From: Altererythrobacter sp.
Lineage (GTDB): Bacteria; Pseudomonadota; Alphaproteobacteria; Sphingomonadales; Sphingomonadaceae
Reading direction: 5' to 3'
NCBI GenBank assembly: GCA_024636575.1
Contig: JAGXGU010000165.1
Coordinates: 1-9,882 of the forward strand
Length of the DNA: 9,882 nt
Part shown: positions 6,086 through 9,882 of the stretch, in pieces
How positions within the stretch are numbered: the stretch's first letter is position 1
How the letters are laid out: every line of letters begins with the position of its first letter
The notes under the pieces: model-generated
What the model saw: only the letters and a program-made list of their open reading frames with translations
Database searches by the model: none
What the model was told of the DNA's origin: nothing
Program-made: the position numbers and the translations under genes

Positions 6086-6252
6086 TTACTTGATCTTCGC
6101 TTCCTTGAACTCGACATGCTTGCGCACGACGGGATCGTATTTGCGGAACGTCATCTTCTCGGTGATGTTCCGAGGATTCTTCTTGGTGGTGTAATAGAAG
6201 CCGGTGTCAGCGGTCGAGACCAGCTTGATCTTACAGTTGCAGATTTCGCCAT
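6086..6252 (-). CDS. rpmG: 50S ribosomal protein L33, with a one-base frameshift near the N-terminus
   Basis: L33 is a small protein of the large ribosomal subunit. From about codon 8 to the TAA at 6088-6086 the sequence is unmistakable: IKLVSTADTGFYYTTKKNPR, then TEKMTFRKYDPVVRKHVEFKEAKIK (the two halves joined by NI and read as one run). The first codons, ATG at 6252 onward, read MAKSATV, also typical of alphaproteobacterial L33, but in a different frame. The gene spans 167 bases, one short of 56 codons. A base is missing around ACTGTAAGATC (6237-6227), where a normal gene would read GTN AAG ATC. As given, translation from the ATG leaves the L33 frame and stops at TGA 6153-6151 after 33 residues. 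The L33 frame itself has no ATG, and upstream of the shift it gives HGEICNC. It lacks the zinc cysteines of C+ L33 forms. A sequencing error is as likely as a real mutation. Confidence 0.88.
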
Positions 6253-6434
6253 GGCGGTTTCCTAATATGCGCTGGGTCCGCCGAAACTGTCCGAAGGCCC
6301 GAAAATACAACAGGCGACGCGCCCGTAAGTGGGGATCGCCGCCGTTCAAGTCGCGGCCATTGGGGTAGGGGCCGTAAAAAGTCAAGCAGGTTCGGATGGG
6401 CTGGCAGCCCGGCCATACGGACTGATCGCGGCCC
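6253..6434. other. Intergenic region between arfB and rpmG
   Basis: These 182 bases hold no credible gene. On the - strand a short hairpin GGGCT-gcc-AGCCC (6410-6398) lies about 25 bases after the arfB stop but has no T run, so I do not call it a terminator. TTGAC at 6385-6381 could be a -35 element for rpmG, but no good -10 partner follows. The rpmG promoter must lie here or further upstream. Confidence 0.4.
6260..6263 (-). promoter_or_regulatory. Ribosome binding site of rpmG
   Basis: AGGA on the - strand (within TTAGGAAA) lies seven bases before the ATG at 6252. It shows that the ATG opening the MAKSATV frame is the true L33 start, which makes the one-base loss downstream a real frameshift in this sequence and not a wrong start call. 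Confidence 0.6.
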
Positions 6435-6839
6435 TCACCATTCCACCTTTCCGCGATTTGCCTTCACTGTGCCGCGGTTCTTCTTGCCCTTGATCCGCGC
6501 TTCCTTGTTGATTCGGTTGACCCGGCTTTTTTTCCGGACCTGCGGTGCGCGCTGCGCATCTTCGAGCATTTCGGTGATCCGCTTGCGCGCATCTTCGCGA
6601 TTCGCTTCCTGGGTGCGGTAATTGCGCGCGGTCAGGATGATTTCGCCCCTGGATGTCATCCGGCTGCCCGCAAGAATCTTCAGCCGGTTGAAAGTGGCCG
6701 GTTCCAGCCGCAGGGCGAATACGTCCAGCCGCACCTGCACAGCCGTTGCCACCTTGTTCACATTCTGTCCGCCCGGGCCGGAGGAAGCGATGAAACTTTC
6801 TTCCATCAATGCCATGGCGCGGGGGACGATGTCAGACAT
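6435..6839 (-). CDS. arfB: Alternative ribosome-rescue factor / peptidyl-tRNA hydrolase ArfB
   Basis: ArfB (YaeJ) frees ribosomes stalled on messages without a stop codon by hydrolysing the peptidyl-tRNA ester. The 134-residue product has the release-factor catalytic motif in SSGPGGQNVNKVATAV (GGQ at residues 23-25). The beta strands of the domain follow (VQVRLDV, EIILTARNYRTQ). The C-terminal tail is strongly basic: VRKKSRVNRINKEARIKGKK, then NRGTVKANRGKVEW. In characterised ArfB this tail enters the empty mRNA channel. The start ATG at 6839 gives the family N-terminus MSDIVPRAMALMEESFIASS. The frame runs on upstream to 6932, but there it overlaps the pseudouridine synthase and encodes nothing family-like. 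The first eight bases overlap the end of that upstream gene, which points to coupled translation. The small size and lack of RF1/RF2 recognition domains exclude a peptide-chain release factor. Confidence 0.93.
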   Translation of the reverse strand: MSDIVPRAMALMEESFIASSGPGGQNVNKVATAVQVRLDVFALRLEPATFNRLKILAGSRMTSRGEIILTARNYRTQEANREDARKRITEMLEDAQRAPQVRKKSRVNRINKEARIKGKKNRGTVKANRGKVEW

Positions 6840-7524
6840 CGATGGCGGCTGAATCTGCAAAACCGAGCCGGATGAAATCCGCCGGCATCGACGCGGTGGC
6901 AGTGATGGCGGGCTTTCCTTCGCGCGGAACAATCAGCCCAGCTGCATGCAGCATGGTGCGGCCCCCGCCTTTCTCCGCGCCCATCTCCTCGCCGGACATC
7001 GAGCCATATACCGGATCATTCAGCAGGGCTTTGCCAAGGCCTGCCTCTGCGTGGATACGGATCTGGTGCGTGCGGCCGGTTTCGGGGCGAAATTCCACCA
7101 GCGTATTGCCGCCCTGCACATCGACCCGCCGCCAATGGGTGACGGAGGGTTTGCCCTTTTTCGCCGCAATCATCCGCCAGCCTTTTTCGGCGCTGCTGAT
7201 CTTCGACAGCGCCAGTTCAATGGTGCCTGCCTCCTCCTCCAGCTCCCCCGCGACGATCCCGAGATAACGCTTGATCACCAGCCGGTCCTCGAACGCCTTG
7301 GCAAAGCGTTTGTGCGCCTTGGGATTGCGCGCCAGCAACAGGCAGCCGGAAGTATCGGTATCCAGCCGGTGCACGGCGGCGGGCGGGCGCTGGAAACCCA
7401 GTTTCAGGTCTTCGAAATGATCCTCCAGCGCAGCGCCGCCCTTGCGCGGGCGATCGATCGACAGGCCCGCAGGCTTGTCGATCACCAGCGCTTCGCCATC
7501 TTCGAACAGGATCGGGATATTCAT
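6832..7524 (-). CDS. RluA-family pseudouridine synthase
   Basis: This enzyme isomerises uridine to pseudouridine in rRNA or tRNA. The 230-residue protein has the family's catalytic motif AVHRLDTDTSGCLLLA, with aspartate 55 as nucleophile. It also has the opening EDGEALVIDKPAG, the strand VIKRYLGIVAG, the FRPETGRTHQIRIH motif and NDPVYG. There is no N-terminal S4 RNA-binding domain, so it is of the short RluA-like type (similar in size to E. coli RluA and TruC) and not RluC or RluD. Whether it acts on 23S rRNA, tRNA position 32 or both cannot be told from the sequence, so I give no symbol. The start ATG overlaps the pabBC stop as ATGA. Its own stop overlaps arfB by eight bases. It thus sits in the middle of a three-gene overlapping operon. 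Confidence 0.9.
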   Translation of the reverse strand: MNIPILFEDGEALVIDKPAGLSIDRPRKGGAALEDHFEDLKLGFQRPPAAVHRLDTDTSGCLLLARNPKAHKRFAKAFEDRLVIKRYLGIVAGELEEEAGTIELALSKISSAEKGWRMIAAKKGKPSVTHWRRVDVQGGNTLVEFRPETGRTHQIRIHAEAGLGKALLNDPVYGSMSGEEMGAEKGGGRTMLHAAGLIVPREGKPAITATASMPADFIRLGFADSAAIDV

Positions 7525-9329
7525 GTCAGTTTCGCTTTCATCAGGCCGCGGACAGCATTGCCCAGCAGAAATCCCTGTTCGAGATCGGCCATCTGCAAAT
7601 TCGCTTCGCGCGCCTTGCCCGCTTCGATCAGCGAATGCCGCAAAATTCCGGGCAGCAGACCCAGTTCGGCAGGCGGGGTCAGCAGGATGCCGTCCCGCTC
7701 GACGAAAATATTGGTCCAGCTGCCTTCGGTCAGCAGCCCGTCATCGCGGATCAGCAGTGCTTCCTGCGCGCCTTCATTGCGGGCCACGGCCAGCGCATCC
7801 TGATAGAACCCCCGGTCGGTGGTCTTGTGCCTCAAACGCCAGTCGCCGCTGTCGACCGGCAGGGGCAGCACGATGCATTCCAGCGGCTGGGCAGGGGGAT
7901 CGCCCATTTCCTGCGCCTCCAGCGCAATCGCGCCGCTGCGCGCGAGCAGCAGGCGGATTTTCGCCGGAGTCTCCAGCTCGAAACACAGCGCCTGGATCTG
8001 GTTGCGGGTCTGGTGACGGTCGAAGGCAAAGCCAAGTTCTGCCGCGCTGGCTTTAATCCGTTCAAGATGCAGTTCGAGAAGTTCCATCCCGGCCTCCGGA
8101 TCGAAATGCATGCTTTCGATCAAATCGAACCCGCCGGCCTGCTGGCGCGCAAAGCCGCCCTTCAGTATCGATTCGCGCCATTCGGGCATCGCTTCGCTAT
8201 CGGCAACAATTGCCGAGCCAACGCCCAACACCGCGCTGCCCTGATTATTTTCGATCGGGGTCAGGCGCAGGGTGCGGATGGCCACGTTGAACGCGGCATC
8301 GCCGCCATGTCCGTCCCTGGGCCCGTCGATCCGGCCAATCGCCCCGCAATAGGGGCCGCGCGCATCGCGTTCGGTCTGGCCGAGCAATTCCATTGCCCGG
8401 ATTTTCGGCGCGCCGGTAATCGACCCGCATGGGAAAATCGCGCGGATCAGGTCGGCCGCGCCCTTGCCGGGCTCCAATTGGGCCCGCACGGTAGATACCA
8501 TCTGGTGCACGGTGGGATAGGTTTCGACCGCAAAGGGCGTTTCCACCCGCACGCTGCCAGCCGCCGCCACGCGCGACAGATCGTTGCGCATCAGGTCGAC
8601 GATCATCAGATTTTCGGCCCGGTCCTTCACCGAACTCGCCAGTTCCTCTGCCAACGCAGCATCGGACAAATCGTCCTGACCGCGCGGCCTTGTGCCCTTC
8701 ATCGGTTTGACCTTGGCGTCGCCGCCGCGCAGGCTGAAGAACAATTCGGGCGACAGGCTGAGCAGCCAATGCGCCCCGTCGAACACAATCCCGCCATATC
8801 CCGCCTGCGCTGCGGGCCGCAGCGCCGCATAGAGCGCGATGGGATCGCCGCGATAGCTGCCCGCCAGCGGAAAGGTCAGGTTTGCCTGATAGATATCGCC
8901 CGCCCGGATCGCGTCCTGCAGCGCGGCAAAGGCTTGCGCATATCCGCCGGGGGACAGCTGCGGTTCCAGCGGGCCGAGCGATGCGGTGCCTTGGGATCGC
9001 GCCGCCAGCCAGCCGGGCACGGCATCGGCAGGCAGGGTCTGCGCATTATCGAACAGCCCCAGCCACACCAGCGGACCTGCTGCGCCGCTGCGCGCCTGCG
9101 CCAGGGCCTGCAGATTTGGTTCCAGCGCCAACCCGGCTTCATACGCAATATACCCCGCCAGCGTGCCGCCTTCCGCCAGCCGCGCCGCATCGGCAGCGGC
9201 CAGCACAGCGGCGACTTCGTCTGCCTGCCGCGCCACGAAAATCTGGCGCGGCGTGTCATAGACATGCGCGTCCACGCCGCCGCCATCGCGGGCATCATCA
9301 AGCAGGACAAAGGGTTGCCGGTTGGCCAT
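7521..9329 (-). CDS. pabB: Fused aminodeoxychorismate synthase component I and aminodeoxychorismate lyase (PabB-PabC)
   Basis: The fusion carries both later steps of p-aminobenzoate synthesis for folate. The PabB half makes aminodeoxychorismate from chorismate with ammonia, and the PabC half removes pyruvate from it. Residues 1-400 are the chorismate-binding domain. AGDIYQANLTF, SLSPELFF and KPMKGTRPRG are present, the last with the lysine (K211) that marks PabB rather than anthranilate synthase. DRAENLMIVDLMRNDLSRV, TYPTVHQMV (here YPTVHQMV), GSITGAPKIRAMEL and GVGSAIVADS complete it. Residues about 410-602 are a class IV PLP aminotransferase-fold lyase, with the PLP lysine in RHKTTDRGFYQDAL (K502) and LLTEGSWTNIFVERDG. 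The ATG at 9329 gives MANRQPFVLLDDA and is preceded by GGGGGAAT. The open frame continues 142 codons further but overlaps the divergent gene. The glutaminase PabA is not in the window. The stop overlaps the next gene as ATGA. Confidence 0.94.
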   Translation of the reverse strand: MANRQPFVLLDDARDGGGVDAHVYDTPRQIFVARQADEVAAVLAAADAARLAEGGTLAGYIAYEAGLALEPNLQALAQARSGAAGPLVWLGLFDNAQTLPADAVPGWLAARSQGTASLGPLEPQLSPGGYAQAFAALQDAIRAGDIYQANLTFPLAGSYRGDPIALYAALRPAAQAGYGGIVFDGAHWLLSLSPELFFSLRGGDAKVKPMKGTRPRGQDDLSDAALAEELASSVKDRAENLMIVDLMRNDLSRVAAAGSVRVETPFAVETYPTVHQMVSTVRAQLEPGKGAADLIRAIFPCGSITGAPKIRAMELLGQTERDARGPYCGAIGRIDGPRDGHGGDAAFNVAIRTLRLTPIENNQGSAVLGVGSAIVADSEAMPEWRESILKGGFARQQAGGFDLIESMHFDPEAGMELLELHLERIKASAAELGFAFDRHQTRNQIQALCFELETPAKIRLLLARSGAIALEAQEMGDPPAQPLECIVLPLPVDSGDWRLRHKTTDRGFYQDALAVARNEGAQEALLIRDDGLLTEGSWTNIFVERDGILLTPPAELGLLPGILRHSLIEAGKAREANLQMADLEQGFLLGNAVRGLMKAKLT

Positions 9330-9438
9330 ATTCCCCCGCCATATACGCCCACCGGCAAATTGGAACAGTCCGTTGATCTGCGCAAGTGCAGACAGCGCCC
9401 CTTGAAAGCCATGCTTGACCGCCAAGCCTGCCCTGCGC

Positions 9439-9882
9439 ATGAACGGTGAAAATGCGGAGCGGGAGTTACCAGGCGTGCGTGAGATATCTGATGGCCATAT
9501 TTTTCTGGGATTGGGCGCGAACGGCCAAAACCAGACACTGAATTTGGGGCGCGCCAACCGCCACGGGCTGATCGCCGGCGCGACCGGCACGGGCAAGACA
9601 GTTACCCTGCAAGGGCTGGCGGAAAGTTGTTCCGCCAATGGCGTCCCGGTGTTCGTCGCCGATGTGAAGGGCGATCTGGCGGGGGTGGCGATGGCCGGCA
9701 GCCCGCAGTTCAAGAACGCCGACAAGCTCGAGGCGCGCGCGGCGGAATTGGGCATGGACGACTACGCCTATGCCGACAATGCCGCGGTGTTCTGGGACCT
9801 CTATGGCGAGCAGGGCTTCCCGATCCGCACCACGGTCAGCGAGATGGGTCCGCTGCTGCTCGCCCGCCTGCTCGATCTCAAC
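9439..9882 (+). CDS. HerA/YjgR-like (DUF853) P-loop ATPase, N-terminal part (3' end outside window)
   Basis: The 148 codons present encode the N-terminus of a large P-loop ATPase of the DUF853 / YjgR group, related to HerA and FtsK helicases. The Walker A motif is in NRHGLIAGATGTGKTVTLQ (about residues 41-59). VPVFVADVKGDLAG follows, the segment with an early acidic strand that is typical of this family. Then come SPQFKNADK, a mixed helical stretch, and TTVSEMGPLLLARLLDLN at the window edge. The cellular role of YjgR-type proteins is not established. The start is uncertain. The ATG at 9439 is used here. A GTG at 9475 has GGAG nine bases before it and would give a 12-residue shorter protein starting nearer the conserved EISDGHIFLGLG. 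It is divergent from pabBC, with about 110 bases between the two starts. Confidence 0.88.
   Translation, partial: MNGENAERELPGVREISDGHIFLGLGANGQNQTLNLGRANRHGLIAGATGTGKTVTLQGLAESCSANGVPVFVADVKGDLAGVAMAGSPQFKNADKLEARAAELGMDDYAYADNAAVFWDLYGEQGFPIRTTVSEMGPLLLARLLDLN

Noticed and set aside
9377..9392. Inverted repeat TCTGC-gcaagt-GCAGA between pabBC and the HerA-like gene
   Set aside because: Arms of five bases with a six-base spacer are common by chance in high-G+C DNA, and no promoter could be placed around them, so I do not call an operator.
7635..9449. A 604-codon open frame on the + strand opposite pabBC
   Set aside because: It is the antisense shadow of a certain gene. Its protein is rich in R, Q, G and A with no recognisable motif, as expected from high-G+C codon bias.
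9330..9755. A 142-codon N-terminal extension of PabB
   Set aside because: It runs through the divergent start region and into the HerA-like gene on the other strand, and has no family-like sequence. MANRQPFVLLDDA at 9329 fits the PabB N-terminus.

Overview
The window is a high-G+C, densely packed chromosomal segment from an alphaproteobacterium. It is most likely a member of Sphingomonadales close to the Erythrobacteraceae. I infer this from the protein sequences as I remember the families (RibA with a degenerate N-terminal domain, fused PabB-PabC, LolA, L33) and from the weak Shine-Dalgarno signals; no database was searched. I see no insertion sequence, prophage, CRISPR array, tRNA or rRNA gene.

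Layout. The left part is on the + strand: the 3' portion of recQ (helicase, cut by the window edge), an exported beta-helix protein of unknown role, a small C4 zinc-finger protein of the DksA/TraR class that resembles E. coli YbiI, and psd (phosphatidylserine decarboxylase). psd meets ribA tail to tail, and their stop codons share the palindrome TTAA. The middle is on the - strand. Read in the direction of transcription, it holds rpmG (ribosomal protein L33), lolA, a 257-base gap with a strong intrinsic terminator and several hairpins, and then the overlapping pair xth-ribA. The right part is also on the - strand: pabBC, an RluA-family pseudouridine synthase and arfB form a tightly overlapping operon. 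A HerA/YjgR-like ATPase gene starts divergently on the + strand and runs off the right end.

Functions. The genes are mostly housekeeping: DNA repair (recQ, xth), cofactor synthesis (ribA for riboflavin, pabBC for the folate precursor p-aminobenzoate), membrane and envelope (psd, lolA), and ribosome structure, modification and rescue (rpmG, RluA-type enzyme, arfB).

The points most worth a second look are a one-base frameshift near the 5' end of rpmG, a structured lolA-xth gap that may encode a small RNA on the - strand, and a ribA gene that seems to start at a CTG codon overlapping the xth stop. RibA also carries what looks like a vestigial dihydroxybutanone-phosphate synthase domain. I did not find a convincing new multi-gene system.
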